64,000 nucleotides of DNA from Canna indica (lineage: Eukaryota; Streptophyta; Magnoliopsida; Zingiberales; Cannaceae): positions 6,851,501 through 6,915,500 of the forward strand of contig CP136896.1 in assembly GCA_034359265.1 (NCBI GenBank), read 5' to 3'. Shown in pieces: positions 1 through 11,372 of this stretch; position 1 is the stretch's first letter, and each line of letters starts with the position of its first letter. The position numbers were made by a program, and so were the translations under genes. The notes below the pieces were generated by a model, which had not been told where the DNA came from, did no database searches, and saw only the letters and a program-made list of their open reading frames with translations.

Positions 1-506
1 GGGTAAACTTTGGTGTCCTTGTCTAATTTTCATCAGCTGGAGAAGGAATTTAATTAATTAATGAGTCCTCCTAAATCAGCTATATGTCATGGATATTAAT
101 GTCAAGTAATTGACTTCAGTGACGGATAAATAATACGAAATAAAGGGACTGTTGTCACTTTCTTAATTATTTTTCTTTTTCTGCTCTTTTTTAAAGAAAG
201 CTAAAGGTTGACACGAAGCTAATTAATATTGGTCTAGAGAAAAGGCCCATTAAAGTCCACAATCCATATCATAAAAGCTAATGTAGTAGACTCTAGAACA
301 CAACTTTTGTACACACATAAGTCAGTCCTGTGTGTGTGGGAGCAGACTAAAATCGGGTAGATGATCAACAAATATATATAATTGATAAAATAAATCTATT
401 TTTTTAAAAATAATTTATTATATTATATATCAAAGTTCATAGGAATTATCTACACATAATTCATAAGCATAAAAATATAACTTAAAATTTTAAACTTAAA
501 AGTGAA
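1..506. other. AT-rich non-coding flank
   Basis: No reading frame, splice-site pair or recognisable repeat terminus could be supported here. The stretch is AT-rich plant intergenic sequence leading into the SINE-like duplication. Confidence 0.6.
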
Positions 507-1160
507 CCCACTTGTATTCAAGTGGTAGTAGCATCCAGATATATTGTCTATAAGTCTTGGATTCAATCCCTAGTTGTACCGCTTTGTGCATTTTTGTACG
601 TCTTGTAATACGTCTTGTACGTATATTATCACATCTACATTTTGTAATGGATGTGTTATAAAATCATTTTTAAAAAAAAATAAACTTAAACAATTTATAA
701 TTCGATCTTCTGAATGAGTTTTCATGCATCAATAATATTGCATAATAATATCACACTACTAGAATATACTACATCAGTCACGGGGGATCACCGACGGCTG
801 CCAGGGCCGTCAAAAAAATTCACGACTTTGCGTCACCCACTTGTATTCAAGTGGTAGTAGCATCCAGATATATTGTCTATAAGTCTTGGATTCAATCCCT
901 AGTTGTAGCGCTTTGTGCATCTTTGTACGTCTTGTAATACGTCTTGTGCGTATATTACCACATCTACGTTTTGTAATGGATGTGTTATAAAATCATTTTT
1001 TTAAAAAAATAAACTTAAACAATTTATAATTCTTCTGAATGAGTTTTCATGCATCAATAATATTGCATAATAATATCACACTACTAGAATATACTACATC
1101 AGTCACGGGGGATCACCGACGGCCGCCAGGGCCGTCAGAAAAATTCACGGCTTTGCATCG
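507..1160 (+). repeat. Tandem duplication of a SINE-like unit plus the first part of a CACTA terminus
   Basis: Two direct copies, 507-835 and 836-about 1160, lie head to tail with only a few differences. Each starts CCCACTTGTATTCAAGTGG, has a tRNA-promoter-like A box (AGTGGTAGTAGC) and a B-box-like GGATTCAATCC about 40 bp on, then a T/A-rich tail. This is the layout of a tRNA-derived SINE. Each copy continues into TCA followed by CACTACTAGAAT and about 80 bp of the CACTA terminal sequence (754 onward and 1079 onward). The duplicated block therefore spans the SINE, the target site and the transposon tip. Only the second tip belongs to a complete element. A 4-bp indel near 700/1030 makes the unit 329 or 325 bp. 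Confidence 0.75.
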
Positions 1161-1185
1161 GCCGCAACGGCCGTGGCTGATGTAA

Positions 1186-1420
1186 CCAAATCAGTCGCGA
1201 CTCGCATACGACCAGACAGAGCCATCGCTCGTAGTTCATGGCGCACAGGGCACGCGAAATAAAATAAATTATTAGTCACGACTTAGCGGGGGCTCTGAAG
1301 CCATTGGTGATGTGAGTAACCAAATCAGTCGCGGCTCGCATACAGTCGTCGCTCATAGTTGATGGTGCGCACGGGGGCGCGAAATAAAATAAGTTAGTAG
1401 CGACGGCTGGAGGTGGCCGT
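1186..1420. repeat. CACTA subterminal repeats
   Basis: A block of about 100 bp is present twice, from about 1186 and about 1318, each starting AACCAAATCAGTCGCG and ending near CGCGAAATAAAATAA. In CACTA elements such subterminal repeats are the binding sites of the TNPA-type protein. That role is inferred from position only. Confidence 0.55.
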
Positions 1421-2044
1421 CGCTTATTGTTTAATGCCACGAACGCAACGCGAATATTAAAATACTCTTAATCGACAGCTCATGTAGTCGTCGACGATAA
1501 TAAAATTACAGATCCACGGTTTTCCGACGGCCCTAGAGCCGTCGGTGAAAATCCTTTTTATTTGCGTTCGCGCCCGACCCTTCCTCTTTCTTCTCTGCTT
1601 GCCACTGTTGCTGCCGAGTTACCGCGACTCCGCTGCCTGTTGCCGCCGCCGTCAATCGCCGCCGATGAACCTCCCCCTTCCGGTATATATGCTACCTCTC
1701 CTCCTCCTTTCGTTCCCCTGTGTGCCGCCCTCTATCTCCGCCCGCGCCGGCGTCAACCCGTGCGTTAATCTCCGCGCCGGCCTAAACTCGGCCAGCGCTG
1801 CATTGGGGCCGATTACCATCGGCCCCAATGCTTCGACGAGCAGTAGCCGACAGTGATACCCCCTGCCGGTTACTTCTTGATTAGGGTTAATTACCCTAAT
1901 CATTTACTTGATTAGGTCTTTTTATTGTTAATTATTAGAAATTAATTGTTAATTATTATAAATTAATTATTAATTATTATAAATTAATTATTAATTATTA
2001 TAAATTAATTGTTAATTAGGTTAATTATTAGTTTAATATTAATT

Positions 2045-2205
2045 AATTAGTCGCACGGAATCGCCCATTGAGGACTCGCGCCGGAATCGTCCACTTTGAA
2101 CTCGCGCCGAAATCGTCCACAATGAATGGACTCGCGCGTGCCGGAATCGTCCACAATGGATGGACTCGTGACGGAATCGTCCACTTTGGACTCGCATCGG
2201 CATCC
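2045..2205. repeat. Minisatellite of GGACTCGCGCCGGAATCGTCC-type units
   Basis: About five imperfect units of roughly 25-35 bp alternate a GACTCGCG word and a GGAATCGTCCAC word. A related array occurs in inverted orientation at about 7040-7205 in the second CACTA remnant, so it belongs to the family and is not a local accident. Confidence 0.7.
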
Positions 2206-2646
2206 ATAAATTTAGAAAAAAATTAAGACGAATTGATACGTTTCACGTACGATCGATGAATCAAGTTTTAATTTTGCAAAACCTGAGATCCGTTCGGGGG
2301 TTGTATGTTCGTGTAAACGAAGTTAATGATCTTTTATTCGACGTACAACCCTTGAATTATCCCTAATTGGTCAATTTGGGAACATAGTTATTTATATTGC
2401 ACTTAGTTTATTTATTTTAGTCATTATTTATTTTTAAATTTTGGCTTATATCTCCATTGTTCTCCGATACGCGTCCAGATGATATGCGTATTCGGAGAAC
2501 TGTAGGGAGATGCTGCCGAAATTTAGAATGAAGTTAATGTCTAAAAGAAATACTAAGTGCAATATGAATAACATGAATCCCGAATGGAATAGGACCATCC
2601 CACCTAAAGACATTACCTAAAGAAATTACAAACTTTTTGACAGAAC

Positions 2647-4918
2647 ATGTCGGGCGATCGAAGTTGGATGTACCGACGAATTCATCGTGGTGCTATAACG
2701 GACGAATTTCGAGTAGGCGTAACTTACTTCTTAAATTTCGGATACTCGAATGAAAAATTCCTTAGTGGTGATAAAATGCGATGTCTATGTCAAAAATATT
2801 CGAACATAAGATTTTTGGACTAAGAAACAGTCACAATGCATCTGTATACAAAAGGATTCACACCAAGATATTTTGTATGGAATTGTCACGGGAAATCACG
2901 TCAAGTCGGGACATCGAGCAATCCGGTTGTCCAAACTCATGGTGAATCTTCTTCTACTGGTGTTTCTTCTTCCAATCCACCTAATCCTTATAGAACAATG
3001 ATTCTAGATAGTCTTGGAGGATAATTCCATTTGAATGATAATATTGAGTCAATTACTGAGACGGTAGTGCCACCAGATACTACGACAGTTGAAGTCACTG
3101 AAGAACAACCTGCGATACAGATTGAATTGCTGAATAAGGAGGCTGCGGAATTTTACGAGATGTTGAAAGCTGCCGATGAACCGTTGTATGAGAATTGTTT
3201 TAATTATACAAGATTTTCGGCAATGACACAACTCCTAAATATCAAGTCTGATTATAATATCAGCGGGGTTGCGTTTGATCGGATTGCAGGCTTTATCAAT
3301 AGTATGCTACCTCCAAATAACAAGTTTGAGCCAACCTTTTATACGACAAAAAAGTTGAGGAAATTAGGGCTTGGGTACGAAAAGATACACGCGTGCCTAA
3401 ATAACTGTATTTTATATTATTTTAAAAATGCACAGTTAGAGCAATGCCCGGTATGTGAACATCCTCGTTACAAGGAGAAGAAATCGGCTTGACAAAAAAA
3501 TATCCCCTTTAAGGTGCTCCAGTATTTTCTACTAACACCGAGACTTCAAAGGTTATTCATGTCGGAAAAGACTACCCCCTATATGAGTTGGCATGCAAGA
3601 AGTCGTGATGATACAATAATGACTCATCCATCCTACAGTGAAGCATGGAAACATTTGGATATGTGTTATCCTTCATTTGTCGTGAAGACTAGAAATATCA
3701 GGTTGGGATTGTGCACAGATGATTTTAATCCGTTTGGTAATTCAGCAACTCCGTATTCAGTATGGCCAGTGCTGTTAATGGTTTATAATATGCCACTCTC
3801 AATGTGTATGAAAGATGAATTTATGAGGACGATCCGGAAGTTTATGCGCGGGGCATGGCCTATATGGTCTCACGTGCCCCGTGAGCATATGGATTTATTG
3901 TTGCAAGAGTTCACAGTATGTATATTTATTTAATTAATGTTAATGTTAAATATTCATCGGTAACAATAATTTTTTTTTTGCAGGCTCATTATACATGGTC
4001 GGAGGACCAGACCACTTTTGTGGAGACAGCATGGGAGCGTGTTGCCTGCGCTTGCTATAACGGACTGCTTCGGCAGGCCCGTCAAACCGTGATGAGACGA
4101 CTGCGGGCCACACAAATAGGGCAAACTCGGGGACACGCCCCTGAGTGGATTCCTGGCCCTGTGTGGGACCAGCTCGTTGAGCGGTAGGCCACACCTGAGT
4201 GGTAGGAGGTCTCTCGGACTGCGTTGAGAAATCGCATGTCCGGGGGGAATGGCACGGGCGCGCGCCTCACAGGTGGCTCCATCTGTTTTGTGGTTCATGA
4301 GCGTCGTATGATATGTATAATTTAATTATTTTTAATTAAATTATATATTGTGTATAATTCTACTAATGTATTTATTTTCTAATGTAAGACGCACGTGACG
4401 GAGGACGACACCGTCCAACGCCCGTCGATGATGGAGGTGTTTGAGCGCACCCACCGTCGTCGACTAGGAGCGGGGGACTACGTTGATAGCAGAGCCTTCA
4501 TCATAATGGTAAGTATTTTTATATGTCTATTTGATTTACACAATTTTTATTTATAGTTTATATATATTTAAAATATAAACACGTGTATGAAACTTACACG
4601 AGGACTGTGATCGAGCGTGGAGGGACATCGGAGGAGTTCGATGCAGGAGCTTGGGTGGAGGCCGCATGTGGCTGTGAGCACGGCTGTGTTTATGGCTTTG
4701 CAGACAGTGGCCATGCACGCGCTGTGCTCGGGCCACTTGGGGCACCGACCCCTCCGACTGCGGGTGAGCGGCCCTCGACATCCCGAGCACAGGACCAGAG
4801 CCGGATAGCGGCCATGGAGTCAGAGCTCACCCAGCAGAGGCTGGAGATGCAGGAGTAGAGGCGGGCGAATGACAATTTGAGACAGACAATCCAGAACATG
4901 CAGACACTCCTCACTTAG
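2647..4918 (+). pseudogene. CACTA transposase pseudogene: TNP2 (tnpD-like) fused to Transposase_24 (tnpA-like)
   Basis: From ATG 2647 the frame reads a Transpos_assoc-like start (MSGDRSWMYRR), then TNP2-type sequence with the motif pairs C-x3-C and C-x2-C at about 3400-3470 and SWHARSRDD near 3590. Around 3820-3870 the TNP2 part stops and is followed directly by Transposase_24-like sequence (WSHVPREHMDLL, then an intron of about 3917-3983 with GT and AG, then TWSEDQTTF). The later blocks SGGNGTGARLTGGS (about 4240-4280) and EVFERTHRRR (about 4436) are also characteristic of the Ptta/En/Spm family. In-frame stops at about 2821, 3022 and 3490 break the TNP2 part. Two more stops (about 4183 and 4201) break the second part. 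The middle and C-terminal part of TNP2 is missing. No functional protein is expected. Confidence 0.85.
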
Positions 4919-6015
4919 ATTGCGTCTCACGCTGGGCTTTTACCGATGATGTCGCAGCCGTCGTCCTCCTCGACCCAGTCGTTGTCGACTCCACCGCCTC
5001 CATCGCAGCCGTGAGATTTTTATTAATTGTATTTTATTTATATTTTGATACTTGATTGTATATAGATAATATTTTGATAATTGTTTGCCTCCGGTTTGAG
5101 GTTGATATTGATGATATTTATGTAAAACTTGTATGTTTGGTTTCAAATGCATGTGTATGATATTTTCTGATTGTAATATGTGATTGAAAATAGTTTGTAG
5201 TCGATATATCATTGTATACAGGAATTTACAAAATTTTTAGTTTTTTTAGTTACATGATACACCTTTAGCCAAGGCTTACCCACGGTTCACCGTCACTAAG
5301 CCATGGTTGAAAGCTCATCGTAAATGGCGGATGGTCTGGGCAGCACCAAATATCACTGTTGCTAGTAGTATCACCGACAGGACTGGGCCGTGGCTGATGG
5401 TTGGTATCAGTGACAGCTCCTGGAGCCATCACTGATGTTTTTTAATCAGCGACAGCGCACGCGGCTGTCGTTGATGATTACGTGTGACAGCCGCGCTCGG
5501 TCGTCACAACTTATCTGAGACTCGCTCATCAATGACGGCTTTTTGCCATGGTTTGCGCCGTCCGTGATATCTATCACCGACGGTTTGAGCCGTCGGTGAT
5601 GACGACAATTCTAGTAGTGTCATTTTCGATTATATTAAAAATATTTTTCTCAACAAATGTACGACAAGGATTGGCGGGCTCCATTGCACGATGAGCGCTA
5701 TCCTCGGGGCTAAGGAGCAAGGTCATGGGGGTGGTCGAGGTGCGAGGACAATAATGTTTGTCGATGTAAGTACAAGGGTGAGGCAACTCAAATAACATCG
5801 GAAGAGAGAAAATGAATGAAAAATGGAAAATAAAATTATGAATTGGGTTGAGTAATTTAGTTATTAAATTTGAATTGTTTTAATAAATAATAAATAATAA
5901 AAATAAATAATATTATTATTTAATTCATCGTCTTCTTTGTAAAGGCATATTCCACCGTGTGAAATTTGTACGCATTAACAAAATATCAGCTCTGCGACGG
6001 TCCACTAGCACGACA

Positions 6016-6613
6016 CTAGTCATGACACATGTATTTAGGAGAATTCTCATACAAAGGTTCATCGGCAGCTTTCAACATCTCGTAAAATTCTACAGCTTCT
6101 TTATTCGGTAATTCAATCTCTACCGCAGTTTGTACTTCTGTGATATCAACCGTTGTAGTATCTGATGGGACTGATGTCTGAGTAACTGGCCGATCAACAT
6201 TATCATTCAGGTGGAATTGACCCCCAAGACTATCAAGTATCATAGTTCTATAGGGATTAGATTGACTGGATAGAAGAAGCACCAGCAAAGGAAGATTCAC
6301 CATATGTCTGAACGACAAGATTGCTCGACATCCCGACTTCACGTGACTCCCCGTGACAAGTCCATAGAAAATATCTTGGTGCAAATCCTTTGCTATATAG
6401 ATGTAAAGTGACAGTCTCCTGATTCAAATATCGTCCATTCATACAAATGCGGCACGGATATCGGATTTTATCACCGACGCTAATGAATTTTCGATTCGAA
6501 TAGGCGAAATTTAGAAAGTACGTTACGCCTAATCGAAAATCATTTATTAAAGCTCCACGATCAAGACGTCGGTACATCCAACTTCGATCAGCTGACATGA
6601 TTCTGTCAAACAA
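6016..6613 (-). pseudogene. TNP2 N-terminal fragment (Transpos_assoc region) of the second CACTA element
   Basis: The minus strand reads MSADRSWMYRRLDRGAL, the typical start of CACTA tnpD proteins, followed by a C-x2-C pair near GDKIRYPCRICMNGR and the HLYSKGFAPRYFLW segment. A one-base shift near 6257-6384 moves the reading frame, after which LGGQFHLNDN continues the same alignment to the first element. Homology ends at about 6016. Compared with the copy at 2647-3230 this one retains glutamine codons where the other has stops, but it is itself frameshifted and truncated. Confidence 0.8.
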
Positions 6614-7039
6614 TGATAATTTCTTTGGTTAATGCCTTTAGGTGAGATTGTCTTATTCCATTCGGGATTTATGTTATTCATATTGCACTAAGTACTTCTT
6701 TTAACCACTAACTTCATTCTAAATTTCGATAGTATCTCTCTATAGTTCTCCGAATACGCATATCATTTGGGCGCGTATCGAAGAACAAGAGAGATGCTGC
6801 CGAAATTTAGAATAAGTTAACGGTTAAAAGAAAAACGTAAGTACAGTACAAATAACTATATTCCCAAATTGTCCAATCAGGGATAATTCAAGAATTGTAC
6901 GTCGTATAAAAGATTATCTACTTCTTTTACACAAACATACAACCCCCAAATGGATCTAAGGTTTTGCTAAATCATATTCGACTCGTCGATGCGTACGTAA
7001 AATATATCAACTAGTCGGATGGATGATTATTTTCTAAAT

Positions 7040-7205
7040 GTTTCGAGTCAGTTCGAGTCCATATTGGACAATTCCGACACGAGTCCAAATTAGACGATTC
7101 CGGTGGGAGTCCGAAATGAACTATTCCGACGTGCGTCCGAAGTGGACGATTCCGGCGCATGGCAGAAGTGGACAATTCTGACGCGAGTCCACTAAGGACA
7201 ATTCC
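7040..7205 (-). repeat. Inverted counterpart of the CACTA minisatellite
   Basis: Imperfect units of about 28 bp with GGACGATTCCGGCGCG and GAGTCC words, matching the array at 2045-2205 on the opposite strand. Confidence 0.6.
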
Positions 7206-7768
7206 GGACTAATTAATAATATTTTAACTAATTAATTAATATTAATCTACACCATTTTCATTAATTTAAATAATTAACCTACCATTATTAAATATTAATC
7301 TAACTAAATTAAACTAAAAATTAATATAAACTCTACAAATTAATCTAAACCTAAAAATTAATATAACAAATTAAACAATTAATCTAAACAATTAATTAAA
7401 TAATTAATCTAAATAATTAATTAACAATTAAATAATAATTAAAAAAATCTAAAACTAATATTTCCGGTGCTGGCGTCTAGTATCCGGACACAGTGTCCGG
7501 ATACTGGACAAGCTCCGGCGGCGGCCATCGGCCGTCCGCCGCCGATGGCCGCCCGCCGTCGGCTGAAACCCTATAAATAGGGTTTCAGTCAGATTTCATT
7601 AGGGATCAACGACAAGAGATGGTCGGGCGGCGAGGAATACCTGAAATTGGCGATCGAGGACGGACGACCGCAGCAGCTCGGCGGCGTCGACAGCGGCGGC
7701 GAGATGCGGGAGGAGCAGACGGCGGTAGCAGCGGGAGGAAGAAGGGGGGCGAACGTGATCTGCGACCT

Positions 7769-7995
7769 ATATAAACTTATCAGCAACGGCTCACTCGCCC
7801 GTTAGAAAGTCGTTGCTGATAAGTTATCATCAGCAACGGCTCACTTGTCCGTTAGAAAACCGTTGCCGATAATTAACATCATCAGCAACGGCTCGCATGT
7901 CCGTTAGAAAGCCGTTGCAGATACAATATATCTGCAATAGCGTGAGCGGTCGTAAGAATGCCGTTGCAAATAGCAACGGCTTGAATAGCCATTGC
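7769..7995 (-). repeat. Hairpin-forming subterminal repeats of the second CACTA element
   Basis: Three consecutive units of about 60 bp each read ATCAGCAACGGCTC, then CCGTTAGAAAG, then CCGTTGC, so each unit is also a small inverted repeat. Two shorter units follow up to the tip at 8018. Repeated hairpins just inside a CACTA end are typical transposase-binding regions. Confidence 0.65.
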
Positions 7996-8018
7996 TGAAG
8001 ACCCAATTTCTAGTAGTG

Positions 8019-8939
8019 AGGGATAATATTATATATATATATATAAGGCAACAAGCAATTATATTTTTTCTCTTATATAAGTGAAATTTTTTTAGTGGAG
8101 TGGAGGGGTAAATTTATAAAATTGGGTTTAGTAGTATAAAAAGTATAAAAGAATTCTATTTTAAGAGAAGATGGAGGAATATTATACATAAGAAGGGGCA
8201 ATTTGTCTTTTCCTCTTATATAGTTAACAAATTTAATTTGGGAGAGAGGAACAGGTGGCGGTGAAAAAACATCCCCGATTTTCTTAAAAGAGAATAAGAC
8301 ATTTTTTTATTCTCAAAAACAAAATTCTTATTTATTTTTTTTCTAAACTAGAAAGTAAATATCATATACCCATATTATTTTTAATTGATTTGACTAATAT
8401 ATATATATATATATATATTTAGAAGTAAGATTCAAAAATACCACATGACACTTTCACAATCCAGCATATCTGACATGTCAATTTTAAATTTTTTAGTTTT
8501 TTTTTTTCAAATTACTCTCTCCTCTTTCTCTCTCTCTCGTTCTTTTTATTTTCTTTTTCTATTCTCTCACACGTGTCGCACGTTCCCTCTGTCACATTTA
8601 ATCTCACATTTATATCAGATTTAATTATTTTTTTCTCTCATTCGGTTACTATAAAATTTATATCTAAACTGCGCGCAATTACTCTCTCAATCACGTATCA
8701 CGTCTCATCTCCCTCCCTCTCTCTCTCTCTCTCAATCGGCAATTGGGTAATAGCAATCGACAGTAATTATTATTGGCATTAATTGTTATTCAATTGCTAT
8801 TTCAATTGCCATTCCCGTTAATCCTCATTCTCTCTCCCCTCTCTCATCTTTCTCTCTCCTCTCTATATATAAATCTGCAATTGAATTTATTATGTGCATG
8901 TCAGTTTCACTGAGACTCCGCCTTCTTCTCCACGAAAAA
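8019..8939. other. AT/CT-rich non-coding stretch
   Basis: Contains short (AT)n tracts at about 8031-8044 and 8398-8418 and several CT-rich runs (8516-8560, 8710-8735). No gene or transposon terminus beyond the CACTA tip was recognised. Confidence 0.55.
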
Positions 8940-9167
8940 AGCTTATATGGGCAGCCTGCCCATATAAGTTTCTATGAACTGATTGGATATAGGCTTCAAG
9001 CGACTGAACATGAATAGAAAATGAATGAATATATTCATATCTATTCTCTTTCTATTTATATTCAGTCGCTGAACATATTCATTTTCTTTCTATTCATATT
9101 CAGTCGCTTAAAGCTCATATTCACTCGTTCATAAGTTTTCTATGAGCAGGTTGCCCATAGAAGTTGC
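8940..9167. mobile_element. Foldback (MITE-like) element
   Basis: The left half, starting CTTATATGGGCAGCCTG, is an imperfect inverted copy of the right half, which ends CAGGTTGCCCATAGAAG. The inner arms GCGACTGAACATGAATAG (about 8999) and CTATTCATATTCAGTCGC (about 9088) pair almost perfectly. The whole 228 bp can fold into one hairpin. No target-site duplication was resolved. Confidence 0.6.
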
Positions 9168-9184
9168 ACTCCTCCACTTACTTC

Positions 9185-9530
9185 AGTGGCTTGGCTTCGT
9201 CCCCGCACAGGTCACAACGAGTCGAGTGCAGCCACACGTGGATGCACTCCACGTAGAGCGAGTGCCCACGGCTTAGAAGCGTGGTACGAGAAGCTCAGCA
9301 GCGTGTCGATGGCCGGTTGATTGAGGCCGGAGCCACTGCTCTCAACCGTGTCGGCTCTCACATCGGCCGTCGTCATTGGTCCCTGCGCCTTTCGTCGCTG
9401 GAACATCGCGCAGATGATCAATGCGCATGCCAATAGTTTCATTATCCTCGGCGGTGTTGGTGGCGACGTCGACTCCCTGCAAGTAATTAACAACGGCGAT
9501 CTTCTCCAGCTTGATTTGGCCCTTCACATC
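9185..9530 (-). pseudogene. ATL-type RING-H2 ubiquitin ligase pseudogene
   Basis: On the minus strand a short hydrophobic stretch (ACALIICAMF) is followed by basic residues, then the ATL hallmark GLNQPAIDTLLSFSYHAS. In intact ATL proteins a full RING-H2 finger follows within about 20-40 residues. Here the first half of the finger is deleted, and sequence resumes, one frame over, with RGHSLYVECIHVWLHSTRC and DLC. This corresponds to the last His, Cys and Cys-x2-Cys positions of RING-H2. The cysteine normally before the first His is replaced by Arg. Zinc ligation and E2 binding cannot occur, so this is a dead gene copy or captured fragment. The stretch is GC-rich against AT-rich surroundings. 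No intron is visible, as usual for ATL genes. Confidence 0.75.
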
Positions 9531-9589
9531 ACCTTCCGCGACTTGGGCTCCTCTGTCAGTGCATAGCGGCCTCCTCTAGTCTTCCGGCC

Positions 9590-11290
9590 TGCTGAAGTTG
9601 GCTGTATAGGAGATGAAGAGAAGAACAAGCCTTTGGATTGGATCTTTCTTTGATCGACATTTTTGCAATTTTTTTTCTTCGAGGAACACTTGATATGGTA
9701 CTTTGATTATTCCCAGATTTTGTTGGATCCTTATGCTAAGGTTTATTTCCTTAATGATCACGAATTATGAATTTTCTGTTATTCCCATGTTATATTATTA
9801 GGATTTTTTTCAATCCTAGAGATTGGTTTGACTACTCATCTCAGATGTAATTGAGATGTCCCATTTTATCTTCCTGATTACTTTAGGCAGAGAAGAATAT
9901 GATGTTCTACGACCTGGTGATGAAACCACTTTCCAGTAATGAAGTATGTATTACAGTGTTAATATAAAATGTGATGAAGTCAACTATGAATGCTTACATT
10001 GCTGTATGGAGCAATCTTAGGAAGTTTGTGTCTTACATATATTGGAACTTCAAAGTGATTATAATTAATGAAATTAGCACTTCATGACAATATTACAAAG
10101 ATCAATGAAAACAAAATTCATCTTCAAGAAGCTTTCTTGCAAAAGATGCAACTACGTCTGGAAAGAAACAATAGCAAAAAACATGGTAGTAAGACATTTA
10201 AATTCAAGTAATATAGAAAAAAAACATATAATTAAGTCCTATTTGACTAAAAGGTAGCAGACGGGCCAAATAAGGTGCAATGCTCTGAAATAATTGATTA
10301 ATTTTGAGAAATAATACAATTACATAAGCAAATGTAAATATACAAAATAGTAGATCAAGAAAACCTCAAGGCATGTGCTACACGTACATAAAAATCCAAG
10401 CAAGTACTTCCCAATCCACCTATACTTCTCATATTCAATATCAATGTCTTCTACTTAAACCTTCAGGTATAACCAACATTGCTATCAGAGAGCTCACAAA
10501 CTTCACACAATTTAACATATCATAGGACTAATGCTAAAAGAAATTGCTAATTTAATTTTTTGTCATAAAAGTAAATCAGCTTTCGCAAGTTTTCTTCAAA
10601 CCCCGGGTAAGTATAAAAACACTGAAATTTTGTCTTTCCTTGCAAGGCGGTAAAAACATCAAGAGCCTGTATGTATAGTCAATAATTGCCACTGAGAAAT
10701 TATTTTAATCCTGCTCAACACTTCTTTACAGTTTAAACACTTTACAAAAAAATAATATTACGAGACAATGTAGGACATCTAATAATTGAAAATGTGGCAT
10801 TGGAAACAGAGAAAATAATGTGACCAACTCAATCCAGAAGTGATTTAATAGATAGATCAACATGGTAAGTAATATCGTTGGTTAAGAGTAAGAGATTTTG
10901 TCACAAAGTTTGTCAATATATTTAATCAGATGAATGTTGGCAAGATCTCACTCCAGTCAGAGAATTCTAATACTCAATCCTCTGGATACAGTGCTCCTGT
11001 GTTCTACGTAATGAATTTCAGCCCCATAATGTAATTAAATTGATAACTTAATTTGCAATTTTTCACGTTAAAGTGTTGTGTCAAGTGGATTTCAAGAAGT
11101 CATTGTGAACCCTTTGAATCTGCCTCAAAATCATAACATTGTTTAATCAAATTTAGCCTTCCTTATGTAGAAGATTTATCCTACGTCTTCGTGTGTGGTC
11201 TATGGTCTGATCTATATCTTTGGAGGGTTTAAAATTCTAATGATATTTATATGTTTGAATATAATATTATATATATTTACAAAATTATTA
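9590..11290. other. Non-coding AT-rich stretch
   Basis: I read all frames and found no recognisable protein similarity, tRNA or clear terminal repeats. It may be transposon-internal, since a Helitron-like 3' end follows at 11361. Confidence 0.45.
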
Positions 11291-11324
11291 AATTTACATT
11301 TAATTTATTTAAATAGAATTATAT

Positions 11325-11361
11325 TTATATATATTTGCGCAATGCACAGGTTCTCGACTAG
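11325..11361 (+). mobile_element. Possible Helitron-type 3' end
   Basis: The sequence GCGCAATGCACAGGTTCTCGACTAG ends in CTAG followed by T and has a weak palindrome just upstream, resembling degenerate plant Helitron 3' ends (hairpin, then CTRR, inserted at A/T). No matching 5' TC end was identified, so the extent is unknown. Confidence 0.3.
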
Positions 11362-11372
11362 TTTTAAATAGG

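Larger units (their letters stand above)
1079..5619 (+). mobile_element. CACTA (En/Spm) DNA transposon, defective, with TCA target duplication
   Basis: The left tip CACTACTAGAAT at 1079 is mirrored by ATTCTAGTAGTG ending at 5619. Both ends are flanked by the 3-bp direct repeat TCA (1076-1078 and 5620-5622), as expected for CACTA elements. GC-rich subterminal repeats lie inside each end, including two copies of an AACCAAATCAGTCGCG-type block near 1186 and 1318. The interior holds broken transposase coding sequence (2647-4918). At 4.54 kb it is shorter than typical autonomous elements of 8-15 kb. The coding region looks like an internal deletion product joining the tnpD-like and tnpA-like genes. 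Confidence 0.9.
5623..8018 (-). mobile_element. Second CACTA element remnant, opposite orientation
   Basis: The + strand ends with TTTCTAGTAGTG at 8018, the reverse complement of a CACTACTAGAAA tip, so this element reads on the minus strand. Inside the tip come three hairpin-like subterminal repeats, a minisatellite matching the first element, and the transposase 5' part (6613 down to 6016). The opposite tip was not found between 5623 and 6016, so the element is truncated, and how much of 5623-6000 belongs to it is uncertain. Its coding part is related to that of the first element, so the two form a large, imperfect inverted repeat with each other. Confidence 0.7.

Noticed and set aside
507..900. 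Possible tRNA gene
   Set aside because: Only the internal promoter boxes fit. There is no cloverleaf, and the tail is SINE-like.
1545..1903. Overlapping GC-rich open frames on both strands just inside the first CACTA element
   Set aside because: They lie in subterminal GC-rich transposon sequence, have no similarity or splice support, and overlap one another.
7769..7990. Regular repeats that could suggest a CRISPR-like array
   Set aside because: The repeats are hairpins inside a CACTA end in a plant genome, with no spacer structure.
9321..9566. Plus-strand 81-codon open frame
   Set aside because: It is antisense to the ATL pseudogene, which explains the sequence better.
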